Positions 1-9,124 of a stretch of 64,000 nucleotides of DNA are shown here, in pieces (positions within the stretch are counted from its first letter, which is position 1; each line of letters starts with the position of its first letter). The stretch is from Symbiodinium sp. CCMP2592. Taxonomy: Eukaryota; Sar; Dinophyceae; Suessiales; Symbiodiniaceae. Under the pieces are notes generated by a model that worked only from the letters and a program-made list of their open reading frames with translations, had not been told where the DNA came from and searched no databases. Where the stretch lies: contig CAJNDT010005913.1 in assembly GCA_905221615.1 (NCBI GenBank), positions 2,418,001-2,482,000 on the forward strand, given 5' to 3'. A program made the translations under genes and the position numbers.

Positions 1-135
1 CGACCGCGCGTAGTAGGGATCAAAGTTGTCCACCCCGACCACCTTCGCACCGCGCTCAAGCAGTGCTACGGAAACGTGCGAACCGATAAAGCCCGCCGCC
101 CCCGTCACCAGCACACATTCGTTTCCGTAGTCCAT
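1..135 (-). CDS. NAD-dependent sugar epimerase/dehydratase, N-terminal part only
   Basis: The first 45 codons of a gene that runs off the left edge. The start is the ATG whose complement is at 133-135. The peptide has the nucleotide-binding glycine motif [10 protein letters not shown] close to the N-terminus, then a beta strand ending [12 protein letters not shown]. That pattern is typical of extended short-chain dehydrogenases that act on nucleotide sugars, and the DNFDPYY stretch resembles UDP-glucuronate 4-epimerases. The exact substrate cannot be fixed from 45 residues. The gene is divergent from ybeY. Confidence 0.88.
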   Translation of the reverse strand, partial: MDYGNECVLVTGAAGFIGSHVSVALLERGAKVVGVDNFDPYYARS

Positions 136-600
136 CCACAACCTCGATCATCAAGAACAGATTCAGATCCTAGGTGCTGCCAACCAGCCCCCCAACCCCG
201 CACGACAAATCTACGAACACCGCCCCGCCCCCGTTCAAGGAACCGCTCTCAAAGCACCCACCAAATCTGCTTTCAAAAACGCTTACACCCAGCCCCACTC
301 AAGCAAACCAAACAAAAAAGAAAGCAGGGTGCCATGGGTCCACGGCACCCCGCTGGAGGAGAGAGAGATCTGTATAGAATGATCGAAACAGATAACCTTC
401 AAGCTTTCTTATCGGTATATTGACCAAAAACCTTGCCTATCTTCACATATTTCATATTATGTTCGGATTTTATTCGCATAGAATCTTGCGTTTCGTGTGG
501 ATATCTCCGTTTCTAGTTCCAAACAATGTCGATACACTCCCTGCAAGCACAAACATCCCAAACATTACAAACTCGCACCAACACGCAAAGCACACACGCC
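136..600. other. Divergent intergenic region with one inverted repeat
   Basis: No credible gene is seen; open frames here are short and of biased composition. An inverted repeat GGGTGCC/GGCACCC lies at 327-333 and 344-350. Read on the minus strand, the hairpin is followed by a T-rich run (CTTTCTTTTTT), so it could be a minus-strand terminator or attenuator upstream of the epimerase gene. The stretch at 420-500 is A+T rich and is a plausible promoter region for ybeY. Confidence 0.5.
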
Positions 601-1185
601 ATGTCATCCTCCACCGACGACGAACCTCGATCTTCCAAGCCTCGACCAGAGGCCGACGATGACCCACACCCGGCGACCAACGGTGCATCTCCACATCCCC
701 ACTTCGAACTCTTCGATCCCCTCAACCTCATCTCTCAACAACAACACCAACAACTCCATCAATGGACCAGTGCTGTCTTCGCGCACCTCAACGCGTCCGG
801 CTCCGTCCGTGTCAAACTCGTCAACGACGAGCAGATGTCCAGCGCCCACCTCCAGTACTCAGGTATCCCAGGCACCACCGATGTCCTGACCTTCGACCTC
901 AACACAGAGCACGATCTCGATTTAGACATCCCCAAAGAACTCGATACCGACCTCATCGTTTGTGTCGACGAAGCTCAAAGACAATCGTCAGACCTCAACC
1001 ACTCCACCACCCACGAGATCCTCCTCTACATCATCCACGGCACACTCCACTGCCTCGGATACGACGACCACACACACCAAGATTTCACTCAAATGCACAC
1101 ATACGAAGACCAACTCCTCACACAAGCCGGAATCGGACCGCTCTTTGATCTGAGTACGAACCCAACTAAGGAGACCGACCAATGA
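601..1185 (+). CDS. ybeY: Endoribonuclease YbeY (rRNA maturation factor)
   Basis: About 194 residues. The C-terminal half carries the metal-binding signature HGTLHCLGYDDH after a THEILLYIIHG helix; it is diagnostic of the YbeY zinc-dependent RNase family, which takes part in 16S rRNA 3'-end processing and ribosome quality control. The N-terminal 45 residues are charged, low in complexity and unlike the family, so the frame was started at the ATG at 601; an upstream in-frame ATG at 526 exists. The stop codon overlaps the start of the next gene (ATGA), so the two are probably translationally coupled. This ybeY-corC pairing is common in bacteria. Confidence 0.88.
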   Translation: MSSSTDDEPRSSKPRPEADDDPHPATNGASPHPHFELFDPLNLISQQQHQQLHQWTSAVFAHLNASGSVRVKLVNDEQMSSAHLQYSGIPGTTDVLTFDLNTEHDLDLDIPKELDTDLIVCVDEAQRQSSDLNHSTTHEILLYIIHGTLHCLGYDDHTHQDFTQMHTYEDQLLTQAGIGPLFDLSTNPTKETDQ

Positions 1186-2504
1186 CCCCCCCATCACCAG
1201 GTTGGATCTTTGTCATCCTCTGTGTCCTCCTTACGATCTCGGCGCTGCTTTCGTCTGTGTCGGTCGCGCTCATTACGCTCTCACGCGCCAAGCTCGCTTC
1301 GCTCATCCAGCGCGACGAAGACTCTCAACTCTCCAAACGACTCAAAATTATTGAGAAAGACCCCGATGGTCACGCGGCCGCGATCAGACTGCTCACGATC
1401 TTTGTCAATCTCCTCGCCGGACTCGCATCGATCTATTGGATCACCGGCATCCTCAATCTCCCCTACGCAACACTCCCCGCTGTGCTCGCAGGACTCGTCA
1501 TCGCCACGCTCCTGATCTGGCCCGCAACCATGCTCGTACCGATCGGGATCGCCAATCATGCCGGCGAACGCTTCGTCGCAACTTTCTCAATCCTCATCCG
1601 CACTACACACACCGCTTTCTCACCATTCCTGCTCCTCATGCGATTCCTCGATGAAGTCATCCGCCGACTCGCAGGCACAGACCTTGAACCGGAGCAAGAC
1701 GCCATCAGCTCCGAACTCCTTTCAGTCGTATCCGAGGGTGAACGCGAGGGGCACATCGACGAAACAGAGCGCGACATGCTCGAAGCCGTCGTCGAGTTCC
1801 GCTCCACGCTCGCCGAGTCCGTCATGACCCCGCGCACCGAGGTCGACGCGCTCGAGTACACCAACGACCTCCAAGCCGTCCAGCGCTTCATCGACGAGCA
1901 CGGCCACTCACGCGCGCCAGTCTACGAAGAAAACCTCGACCACATCATCGGGATGCTCTACGCCAAGGACCTCCTCGGATGGATCATGTCCCACGACCAG
2001 AACGACACCTTCGATCTCAAGTCCATCCTCCGCCCGCCATCCTTCGTCCCCGAAACCAAAACCGTCCGCGAGCTCCTCGCGCAGCTCCTCGCAGACAAGG
2101 TCCACATCGCGATCATCATCGATGAATACGGCGGCACCTCCGGACTCGTCACTATGGAAGACATCGTCGAAGAAATCTTCGGCGAGATCCAAGACGAATA
2201 CGAAAAACCAGAAGACGACCCCGCCGGAGTTGAGATCGATGAGTCATCCACCTTCGCCACAATCGACGCTCGCACAGAGATCGACGACGCCAACGACGAG
2301 CTCGAACGACTCGGGATCGAGATCCCAGAATCAGACGACTACGACACCGTCGCGGGATACATCAACACCACACTGGGACGAATCCCCGAGCAAGGTGAAC
2401 AAGTCACCCAAGACAAAATGAACATCACCATCCTGGAAGCAGAACCCACCCGTGTGCTTTCCATCGCCGTCGAGCCGGCGCCCGACGAGGAAGCCGTCGA
2501 TTGA
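1182..2504 (+). CDS. CNNM/CorC family membrane protein with CBS pair
   Basis: 440 residues. The N-terminal third (about 1-190) has three to four hydrophobic segments and matches the DUF21 transmembrane domain. It is followed by a CBS-domain pair (about 205-325; VMTPRTEVDALEY and a second repeat) and an acidic C-terminal CorC/HlyC-type domain (about 345-430). The segment IIIDEYGGTSGLVTMEDIVE is the hallmark of this family. Members are linked to magnesium or cobalt efflux and homeostasis; the older name hemolysin C does not imply a toxin. It overlaps ybeY by four bases. Confidence 0.9.
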   Translation: MTPPSPGWIFVILCVLLTISALLSSVSVALITLSRAKLASLIQRDEDSQLSKRLKIIEKDPDGHAAAIRLLTIFVNLLAGLASIYWITGILNLPYATLPAVLAGLVIATLLIWPATMLVPIGIANHAGERFVATFSILIRTTHTAFSPFLLLMRFLDEVIRRLAGTDLEPEQDAISSELLSVVSEGEREGHIDETERDMLEAVVEFRSTLAESVMTPRTEVDALEYTNDLQAVQRFIDEHGHSRAPVYEENLDHIIGMLYAKDLLGWIMSHDQNDTFDLKSILRPPSFVPETKTVRELLAQLLADKVHIAIIIDEYGGTSGLVTMEDIVEEIFGEIQDEYEKPEDDPAGVEIDESSTFATIDARTEIDDANDELERLGIEIPESDDYDTVAGYINTTLGRIPEQGEQVTQDKMNITILEAEPTRVLSIAVEPAPDEEAVD

Positions 2505-2508
2505 CCTA

Positions 2509-3195
2509 TCAATCGTTGTCGAGATTCATATCGTGCTCACGCACGCGACGAACGCGCTGCCTCGCCGAATCTTCAATCGTCAATCCCGCTTCACGCGCCA
2601 TCAGCGCGAGTTCAACCTTGTTGGACTTCTGCAGCTTCGCGCCAAGCGAGATGCGATGGTTCTCGACCGTCTTCACCGAGCGATGCATCAGCTCCGCGAT
2701 CTCTTTCGCTGTCAGTCCTTGACCGATCAGTGCCAAGACTTCAAGCTCACGCTTGGTCAGCACACAAAGCTCGCCGAGCCCCGCAACTTCTGACTCAACC
2801 ACAGACATCTCTGAATCAAGCAGCAATCCGGCTTCTCCGCCCGCACCAACGCGGCGCGTCACGACGAGAGCACGAAACGGCTCGCCGTCCTCGTTCCCCA
2901 GTGATCGCATCCAACTGAACTGCTGCTTCCCCTGCCAGATCGTGCGCAGGATCATCTCCTTGCCTGTTTCCTCAATCTCGCGGATCAAACGGATCCGCTC
3001 GTCGGCCCACTGCTTCGGGAATCCAAGCTGATCCAGATCCTTCCCGATCACTTCCTCAATCTGAGGCGGATCCGCAAAGAAGATACGCAGCGAGGTCTCA
3101 TTGATGTACAAAACCACACCATCACGATCCAGCACCGCCACGCCCGTGCCAGGCTCTTGACTCAAGACTTTGAAGATTGTTTCGCTTTCGCTCAT
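2509..3195 (-). CDS. PAS-domain LuxR-family transcriptional regulator
   Basis: 228 residues from the ATG at 3195 (MSESETIF); the open frame reaches further upstream but without family similarity. Residues about 5-110 look like a PAS sensor domain (GTGVAVLDRDGVVLYIN...). The C-terminus is a LuxR-type HTH with LTKRELEVLALIGQG, AKEIAELMHRSVKTVENH. There is no receiver domain, so it probably senses a small molecule or redox state rather than acting as a classical response regulator. It is divergent from cysS with about 60 bp between starts, so the two promoters must share this gap, and it converges on corC. Confidence 0.88.
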   Translation of the reverse strand: MSESETIFKVLSQEPGTGVAVLDRDGVVLYINETSLRIFFADPPQIEEVIGKDLDQLGFPKQWADERIRLIREIEETGKEMILRTIWQGKQQFSWMRSLGNEDGEPFRALVVTRRVGAGGEAGLLLDSEMSVVESEVAGLGELCVLTKRELEVLALIGQGLTAKEIAELMHRSVKTVENHRISLGAKLQKSNKVELALMAREAGLTIEDSARQRVRRVREHDMNLDND

Positions 3196-3255
3196 TTGTA
3201 GTACCAATACTATCTGTCCAGTTACGAGAGAAGCCCGAATCCTAGGATTACAGCG

Positions 3256-4902
3256 ATGACATTCAAACTGTACAACTCCATCACAAAGCAAATAGAGTCA
3301 TTTTCCCCAAAGAATTCAGACTCAATCACCTTCTACTCGTGTGGTCCAACAGTCTACGACGACGCACATATCGGGAACTTCCGCTCCTTCCTCGCCGCCG
3401 ATCTTTTACGAAGATGGGTCGAGTCCCCTATGTGCAAACTCCAAACAGAGTCGGATGAACCTCATTCAGGACCCCGCAAAGTCACCCATGTCATGAACAT
3501 CACCGATGTCGGACACATGACCGACGACGACAACGCCGACGGCGGAGGCGAAGACAAAATGGAAGTCGCCGCTCAGCGACTGCTTGAATCAAAAAAATCA
3601 GGGGACAAACACACCGCCGCGGACATCGACCCCAACGACCCTCGGCAGATCGCACGCTTCTACGAAAAACGCTTCAAAGAAGACGCGATCGCGCTGGGAC
3701 TCAAAGTCGCGATTGAAGACCGCGACCGAAAGCCAGGCACCCCCTCCCTCATGCCGCGCGCAAGCGAACATGTCGAGCATATGAAACAGGTCATCACCGA
3801 CCTCCTCAACAACAACCACGCCTACACCGCCGGACAGCCCGGCTCCCGCGCCGTCTACTTCAACACCCAAACCTTCCCAAACTACGGCTCCCTCTCCGGA
3901 AACACCCTCGACCAACTCAAAGGCGGCGCCGGAGGTCGCGTCGACCAAGCACAACAATCCGAAAAGAAACACCCCGCCGACTTCCTCCTCTGGAAAGAAG
4001 ACAGCTCACACAAAATGAAATGGGACGCCCCAAACCACCCAGACTGCAACGACTGGGACCAGGGATACCCCGGCTGGCACATCGAATGCACCGCCATGGC
4101 TTTAGCACGCCTTGTGCCGGGAGGTCTGAACGCCGCCCGCGCCACCCACGCAACCATCGACCTCCACTCCGGAGGCGAAGACAACATCTTCCCCCACCAC
4201 GAATGCGAGATCGCGCAGTCCTGCTGCTTCACCCACCACACCGACCCCACCCAATCCACCTTCGCGCGCCACTGGTTCCACGCAAGGTTCTTGAAGGTCG
4301 AAGGCGAGAAGATGTCCAAGTCCAAAGGGACCATGTACACCCTCCGCGACCTCACTGACAAAGGCATCGACCCCGCCGCCGTGCGCTTAGAACTCATCAA
4401 AACCCACTACCGCGCCAACGCGGACTTCTCCATGCAAGGCCTAAAGGACTCCGCCAAGCAAATCCAGCGCTGGCGCACCTTCAAAGCGAACGCACTCGCC
4501 GGTGATACCGGAGAACCCAACACACCCGTCCGCGACCAAGTCGCCGCGGCATTGTCCGAAGACCTCAATATCTCCGGCGCTCTGGGCGCGATCAACACCT
4601 GGATCAAGAACACACCAAACCCCACCAAAGCCGACGCGAAGCTCATGGACGACTTCGACCAAATCCTCGGCGTCCTCTCTCTCAAACAACCCGAAGCCGC
4701 GCAGTCCGAATCAGGCATCGCCCTCTACCAACCCGGCGTCACCCCCTCCGAAGAAATCGAGTCCCTCCTCCAGCAGCGCGCCGACGCGAAGGAATCCAAA
4801 GACTTCGAGACCGCCGACGCGATCCGCGACCAACTCTCCGCGATGAACCTCTCCATTATGGACAAACCCGGAGGCAAGGTCGAGGTGGCACCAGCACACT
4901 GA
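3256..4902 (+). CDS. cysS: Cysteinyl-tRNA synthetase
   Basis: 548 residues, longer than the usual ~460. It charges tRNA-Cys. Visible class-I features: SCGPTVYDDAHIGN near residue 30 (HIGH motif), the zinc-ligand region HIECTAMA and GGEDNIFPHHECEIAQ, and the KMSKS loop (GEKMSKSKGT, about residue 350). The C-terminal helix has ADAIRDQLSAM. The extra length comes from insertions after the first motif (about residues 55-75 and 95-125), rich in charged residues. A degenerate copy of its last ~75 bases lies 0.6 kb downstream. Confidence 0.97.
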   Translation: MTFKLYNSITKQIESFSPKNSDSITFYSCGPTVYDDAHIGNFRSFLAADLLRRWVESPMCKLQTESDEPHSGPRKVTHVMNITDVGHMTDDDNADGGGEDKMEVAAQRLLESKKSGDKHTAADIDPNDPRQIARFYEKRFKEDAIALGLKVAIEDRDRKPGTPSLMPRASEHVEHMKQVITDLLNNNHAYTAGQPGSRAVYFNTQTFPNYGSLSGNTLDQLKGGAGGRVDQAQQSEKKHPADFLLWKEDSSHKMKWDAPNHPDCNDWDQGYPGWHIECTAMALARLVPGGLNAARATHATIDLHSGGEDNIFPHHECEIAQSCCFTHHTDPTQSTFARHWFHARFLKVEGEKMSKSKGTMYTLRDLTDKGIDPAAVRLELIKTHYRANADFSMQGLKDSAKQIQRWRTFKANALAGDTGEPNTPVRDQVAAALSEDLNISGALGAINTWIKNTPNPTKADAKLMDDFDQILGVLSLKQPEAAQSESGIALYQPGVTPSEEIESLLQQRADAKESKDFETADAIRDQLSAMNLSIMDKPGGKVEVAPAH

Positions 4903-4920
4903 GGGTCATTTTTGAGAACT

Positions 4921-5352
4921 CTATTCTATGGCTGGATCGTTTGATTTAAACTCGATCAAAAGCAACGCCAAGGAAGCACTGCCAAGCAGAAGCCCGACAA
5001 GCCACCCCCCTATGCGAAAGCTATTCATGCCCGCGGACGCTGAAAGCCAAAACCATACAGCCGCAGGGATCGTTAAACTCATCAACGCAAATAGAACTCG
5101 CCCCCCGCGCGATAGCATCAAAAGACCATACGAATAAACACTTGAGACAATCACCGCTCCCACAACCGCACAGCATGTTTCAATCAACAAAAATGAATCA
5201 ATGAAAATGCCAAAGTACCCACCAGGGCTCCCGCGGAATGCTATGAACCCGGGAATCAAACCAACTACGCTTCCAGCAAAACCACCAATGAGTCCGGCAA
5301 TAACAGTGATCCCGGAACAAACAAGCCAAGATTTTTTCTGAACATCACCCAT
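4921..5352 (-). CDS. Small polytopic membrane protein of unknown function
   Basis: 143 residues from ATG 5352 (MGDVQKK); an upstream TTG at 5394 would add 14 polar residues. It has about four hydrophobic segments (SGITVIAGLIGG, FIDSFLLIETCCAVVGAVIV, ALMSLTIPAAVWFW, VGLLLGSASLALLLI). No family is recognised. It is convergent with cysS and placed between cysS and the duplication scar. Remnant hydrophobic coding on the same strand around 5489-5620 may be a decayed second copy. Confidence 0.55.
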   Translation of the reverse strand: MGDVQKKSWLVCSGITVIAGLIGGFAGSVVGLIPGFIAFRGSPGGYFGIFIDSFLLIETCCAVVGAVIVSSVYSYGLLMLSRGGRVLFALMSLTIPAAVWFWLSASAGMNSFRIGGWLVGLLLGSASLALLLIEFKSNDPAIE

Positions 5353-5408
5353 CCGAGTACCATTCTGGGAATTGCATTCATTCTCTTTCAACAATCTAAC
5401 CTATATCC

Positions 5409-5470
5409 ACGCCATGGGCCCTCTGGAAATTCATTCTCTTGAAGTTCTGGTAGATGCTCATCATCACTAC
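5409..5470 (+). pseudogene. Decayed copy of the 5' end of the LptG-type permease gene
   Basis: Bases 5415-5470 align without gaps to 5818-5873, the codons just after the start of the downstream permease gene, at roughly three matches in four by eye (for example TTCTGG-GATGCTC-TCATCAC). The start codon is lost and an in-frame TAG replaces the codon after FW, so it cannot make a product. It abuts a decayed copy of the cysS 3' end. Confidence 0.75.
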
Positions 5471-5546
5471 AACCGACTCGATCCGCGACTAGCTCTCCGC
5501 GATGGACAAGCCTGGAGGCAAGGTCGAGGTCGCGCCGATCAACTGA
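5471..5546 (+). pseudogene. Decayed copy of the 3' end of cysS
   Basis: This segment matches the end of cysS (about 4812-4902) closely. GATCCGCGAC and CTCTCCGCGATG are conserved, and so is the run GGAGGCAAGGTCGAGGT coding for GGKVEV, down to a TGA stop at 5544-5546. Relative to cysS it has a 12-base deletion (the NLSI codons) and an in-frame TAG where cysS has CAA. It is a non-functional fragment left by a tandem duplication of the cysS-to-permease interval. Confidence 0.8.
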
Positions 5547-5811
5547 TCAGCAACAGTAAGCAAAAATAGTGCGAGCGTGCCCATCACCAGACACGCCCGC
5601 AAGTGGAGAACTCGCCCGGCACAGGAAACCGGGTCTCCGATCGCAAAATTTGTATTGACAGCAGCACCAGCGGAACCGCGGGAGCCCACTGCGTATGACT
5701 CGCAGAACGCTCAGATATGGATTCGTATCACCCGATCCGCCCGATGCACGCTCAAGAGCAAATTCAACAAAACCCGCCTCTCCGCCGATATCCCCCCACT
5801 ACCATCCCTAA
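5547..5811. other. Intergenic remnant upstream of the LptG-type gene
   Basis: No intact gene is seen. On the minus strand a frame at 5489-5689 contains a hydrophobic stretch (CLVMGTLALFLLTV) in the position expected for a second copy of the small membrane protein at 4921-5352, to which it is weakly similar (SASLALLLIEF). The region must also contain the promoter and ribosome site of the gene at 5812. Confidence 0.45.
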
Positions 5812-7506
5812 ATGCTCTGGACCCTCTGGCGATCCATCCTGTTCGAGTTCTGGCGGATGCTCCTCATCACCACCGCCGTCGTCGTCGCCGCCATCGCGTT
5901 CGCGACCACCGTCAAACCCCTCGCCGATGGATCCCTCACCTTCGACCAAGCCTTCCGCTTCCTCGGATACGCCATCCCCCCGATGCTCGCTTACGCGCTC
6001 CCCTTCGCCGCGGGATTCTCCGCGACGATGACCTACCACCGCATGGTCTCCGAGAACGAGCTCACCGCCACCTTCGCGTCAGGGATCTCCCACAAGCAAG
6101 TCCTCTTCCCGATGCTCGTCTCAGGGATCATCCTCGCCGGATCCCTCGTCGCGCTCAACAACCAGGTCATCCCCCGCTTCCTCCAGCGGATGGAAGAGAT
6201 GGTCACGCGTGACTTCGCCAAAATCCTCGTCAACGCGCTCTCGCAAGGCCAATCCGCGATGATCGGGAACACCGAACTCCACGCCGATCGCGTCGAAGAA
6301 CTCGCGATCGCCAAAGATTCCCCGATCCAGCAGCAGTTCCTGCTCGGCGGAGTAGCGATGGTCGAAGCCGAGGACGACGGATCCATCCGTATCGACGGCA
6401 CCGCCGCCCGCGCCTGGATCCTCATGCTCCCCGCGTGGGCGCTCCAGCCCGAACAACGCGCGCGATTCACCGACGACAACTCCACCGCGATCGTCATGAA
6501 GTTCGAAGACCTCACCATCAACGAGCAAGGCGACGCCGTCGCGTGGGAAGAGATCACCTCCCCCGCGATCCCAATCCCGCGTGTATTCAAAGACGACCCC
6601 AAGTTCATGACCGCTTCAGAAATGAAGCAACTCGAAGACAATCCAGACCTCATGAACTTCGTCGACGACTGGCGCATCGCCCTCGCGCGCGCCATCGCGT
6701 CCGATCAAACCTACCGCGCCCTACAAAACCAAGTCTCCAGCGGTCAGCCAATCATCCTCACCTCAGGATCACAAACCATCACGATCCTCGCCGGCGCACT
6801 CCGCAGCGCCCCCGGCCAATGGATCCTCGATCCGATCGCATCAACAAACGCGATCGAGATCGAGGTCACCACCCACCACGCCAACTCCCAGTCCACCGAT
6901 CGACTCCGCGCCCAGTCCGCGACCATCAATCCAGACGCGACCGCGTCCGTCGATCCCTTCGACTCCCAGTCCGCACCAAACCGACTCGCGATGGACCTCA
7001 ATCTTTCAAACATCACCATCGAAAACGAGATCACCACAGAGATCACGCAAACCCAGTACTCCTCGCTCCATGTCCCTTCCGATCCGCTCCCAGACCTCCT
7101 CAAAAACAACAGCGCCCAGATGCTCAGCATTTCGACGAACTACCGGAACAACACCTCCGTCCAATACAACGGTCAGATCGCAGCACTCGCAGCCCAGCTT
7201 GAGTATGAGATCAATAGTCTCTCGCGCGAAGTGCTCTCCAAAGTCCACGAGCGCTACGCCTTCGCCGTCGCGTGCCTCATCATGGTCCTCGCCGGAGGTG
7301 TCACCGCGATGCGCCTCAAGCATGCGCAACCCCTCATGATCTACCTCTGGTCATTCTTCCCCGCGCTCCTCACCATCCTCTTCATCGCAGGCGGACAACA
7401 AGCCGTCCACAAATCCGGATCCCCCGCGCTCCCCTTGCTCTGGTCCGGGATCCTCCTCATCACCCTCTACACCCTCAACGCGCTCCGCAAGGTCGCCAAG
7501 CACTAA
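5812..7506 (+). CDS. LptF/LptG family permease (YjgP/YjgQ)
   Basis: 564 residues, longer than E. coli LptF or LptG (about 360). N-terminal segments (FWRMLLITTAVVVAAIAFATTV, FLGYAIPPMLAYALPF, VLFPMLVSGIILAGS) and three C-terminal hydrophobic segments frame a large periplasmic beta-rich domain, the layout of the permease subunit that extracts LPS from the inner membrane for the Lpt bridge. The motif SENELTATFASGISHKQV is typical of the first cytoplasmic loop. The extra length sits in the periplasmic part. It opens an envelope gene block; the partner permease is at 9873 and the ATPase LptB is at 18230. Confidence 0.88.
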   Translation: MLWTLWRSILFEFWRMLLITTAVVVAAIAFATTVKPLADGSLTFDQAFRFLGYAIPPMLAYALPFAAGFSATMTYHRMVSENELTATFASGISHKQVLFPMLVSGIILAGSLVALNNQVIPRFLQRMEEMVTRDFAKILVNALSQGQSAMIGNTELHADRVEELAIAKDSPIQQQFLLGGVAMVEAEDDGSIRIDGTAARAWILMLPAWALQPEQRARFTDDNSTAIVMKFEDLTINEQGDAVAWEEITSPAIPIPRVFKDDPKFMTASEMKQLEDNPDLMNFVDDWRIALARAIASDQTYRALQNQVSSGQPIILTSGSQTITILAGALRSAPGQWILDPIASTNAIEIEVTTHHANSQSTDRLRAQSATINPDATASVDPFDSQSAPNRLAMDLNLSNITIENEITTEITQTQYSSLHVPSDPLPDLLKNNSAQMLSISTNYRNNTSVQYNGQIAALAAQLEYEINSLSREVLSKVHERYAFAVACLIMVLAGGVTAMRLKHAQPLMIYLWSFFPALLTILFIAGGQQAVHKSGSPALPLLWSGILLITLYTLNALRKVAKH

Positions 7507-7508
7507 CC

Positions 7509-9122
7509 ATGGCGCACGACCAGACCAATCAGACCAACCATACCAAGTGGTGGATGCGCCTGGGAACCAAACCCACCGCCGCCCTCACCCTCATCCTCGC
7601 CATCACTCTCCTCCGCCTCGTTTGGCAGTTCTTCTCCCCCTACACCCTCGCCGAGGACGAAGCGCACTACTGGGAATGGTCGCGCCACATCGACTGGTCC
7701 TACTACTCCAAAGGCCCAGGCGTCGCGTGGTCCATCTTCGCTTCGACAAAGCTCCTCGGCACCACCGAGTTCGCCGTGCGCCTCCCCGCGCTGATCAGCT
7801 CCACCATCGGCGCATACGCAATCCTCAAAACCGCCCACCTCGCGTTCAAAGACCAGCTCACCACCTTCGTCGCCTCGCTCCTCTGGTTCTGCGTCCCAGG
7901 ACTCGCGATCGCCTCCTTGGTCATGACCATCGACGCGCCCTACACCGCGTGCTGGTCGTGCGCCACCTACTTCGCCGCCCGAGCGCTCCTCGGCAACAAA
8001 CCCAAAGCATGGCTCGGATTCGGACTCATGATCGCGCTGGGGTTCATCTTCAAATACACCATCCTCCTCCTCGTCCCCGGCGCACTCCTCGCCGCGTTCT
8101 TGATCAAACCCAACAAACTGAACCCCAAATGGTTCACACTCGGCCTCCTTGTCTCGCTCATCGGACTCATCCCCGTCCTCATCTGGAACGCCAACCACGA
8201 CTACGCCACCTTCCGCCACCTGCTCGGACACCTCGGCGCGCCCGGAGGCGACACCCAGAACACCACCCACGCCAAAGACCCCTGGACCCCGCTCTGGATG
8301 CTCGAGTACATCGTCCTCCAGTTCGCGATCATGGGAGGCGTCCTCCTCCTCGCGCTCTTCGCGCTCATCAACACCCGCAAGCACGCCGACGACAACACCC
8401 GCCGAGCAACCGCGACGCTCGCCTGCCTCGCGCTCCCGATCTTCGCGTTCTACTTCGCCGTCTCACTCGTCACGCAAACCGAAGGCAACTGGGCCATGGC
8501 CGGGATCGTCTCGCTCATCCCCCCCGCCGCGTGGGCCGCGATCGACGGCGTCCGCCGAAAGGACCACCCCGTCAAGTTCGCGTGGGGCGCCTCCATCTTC
8601 CTCGGCATCGCGTGTTTAGTCTTCTTCCCAACCGCGATCTGGGCCTCCAAGCGCGCCATCGTCGGACAGTACATCCCCATCTCAAGACTCACAGGCATGC
8701 GCGAGCACGCCGCGCACGCGCAGCAGATCCTCAACGACCTCGAAGCACAAACCGGACAACAGCCCCTCATCCTCACCGAACACTACGGCCGCGCCTCGCA
8801 ACTCGCGTTCTACCTCGACAACCACCCCACCACCTACTGCATCTCCGCACTCGTCGGAGGACGCAAAACCCAGTACGACCTCTGGACCTCCACCGACCTC
8901 GCAAACCCACAAACCCTCGCCCCGCTCCAAGGTCGCCCCGCGCTGCTCATGGGAGGACGCATCGACCAGTGGACCCCCGCCTTCGATCAGGTCAAAGACA
9001 TCGGACAACTCGTGAGCGAACCCGTCGACAACAGAACCTCGTATATCGGATACAACTTCACCAACTTCGACTCATGGACCCCCCCTCGTCGTCTCGATAA
9101 CAACAACACACACGACGATTAA
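7509..9122 (+). CDS. Polytopic glycosyltransferase, GT39/GT83 (PMT/ArnT-like)
   Basis: 537 residues from ATG 7509, two bases after the previous stop. The first luminal loop has the acidic motif AEDEAHYWEWSRHIDWSYYSKGPG, diagnostic of polyprenyl-phosphate-sugar dependent transferases (ArnT, PMT_2). Ten or more hydrophobic segments follow, then a soluble C-terminal domain of about 130 residues. It probably moves a sugar from an undecaprenyl carrier to a lipid or protein outside the inner membrane. Its place between two Lpt permeases suggests an LPS or lipid A acceptor; that is inference. Confidence 0.85.
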   Translation: MAHDQTNQTNHTKWWMRLGTKPTAALTLILAITLLRLVWQFFSPYTLAEDEAHYWEWSRHIDWSYYSKGPGVAWSIFASTKLLGTTEFAVRLPALISSTIGAYAILKTAHLAFKDQLTTFVASLLWFCVPGLAIASLVMTIDAPYTACWSCATYFAARALLGNKPKAWLGFGLMIALGFIFKYTILLLVPGALLAAFLIKPNKLNPKWFTLGLLVSLIGLIPVLIWNANHDYATFRHLLGHLGAPGGDTQNTTHAKDPWTPLWMLEYIVLQFAIMGGVLLLALFALINTRKHADDNTRRATATLACLALPIFAFYFAVSLVTQTEGNWAMAGIVSLIPPAAWAAIDGVRRKDHPVKFAWGASIFLGIACLVFFPTAIWASKRAIVGQYIPISRLTGMREHAAHAQQILNDLEAQTGQQPLILTEHYGRASQLAFYLDNHPTTYCISALVGGRKTQYDLWTSTDLANPQTLAPLQGRPALLMGGRIDQWTPAFDQVKDIGQLVSEPVDNRTSYIGYNFTNFDSWTPPRRLDNNNTHDD

Positions 9123-9124
9123 TC

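Noticed and set aside
7547..9100. 517-codon Arg/Pro-rich frame inside the glycosyltransferase gene
   Set aside because: Out-of-frame shadow; the other frame has the DEAHYW motif and membrane segments.
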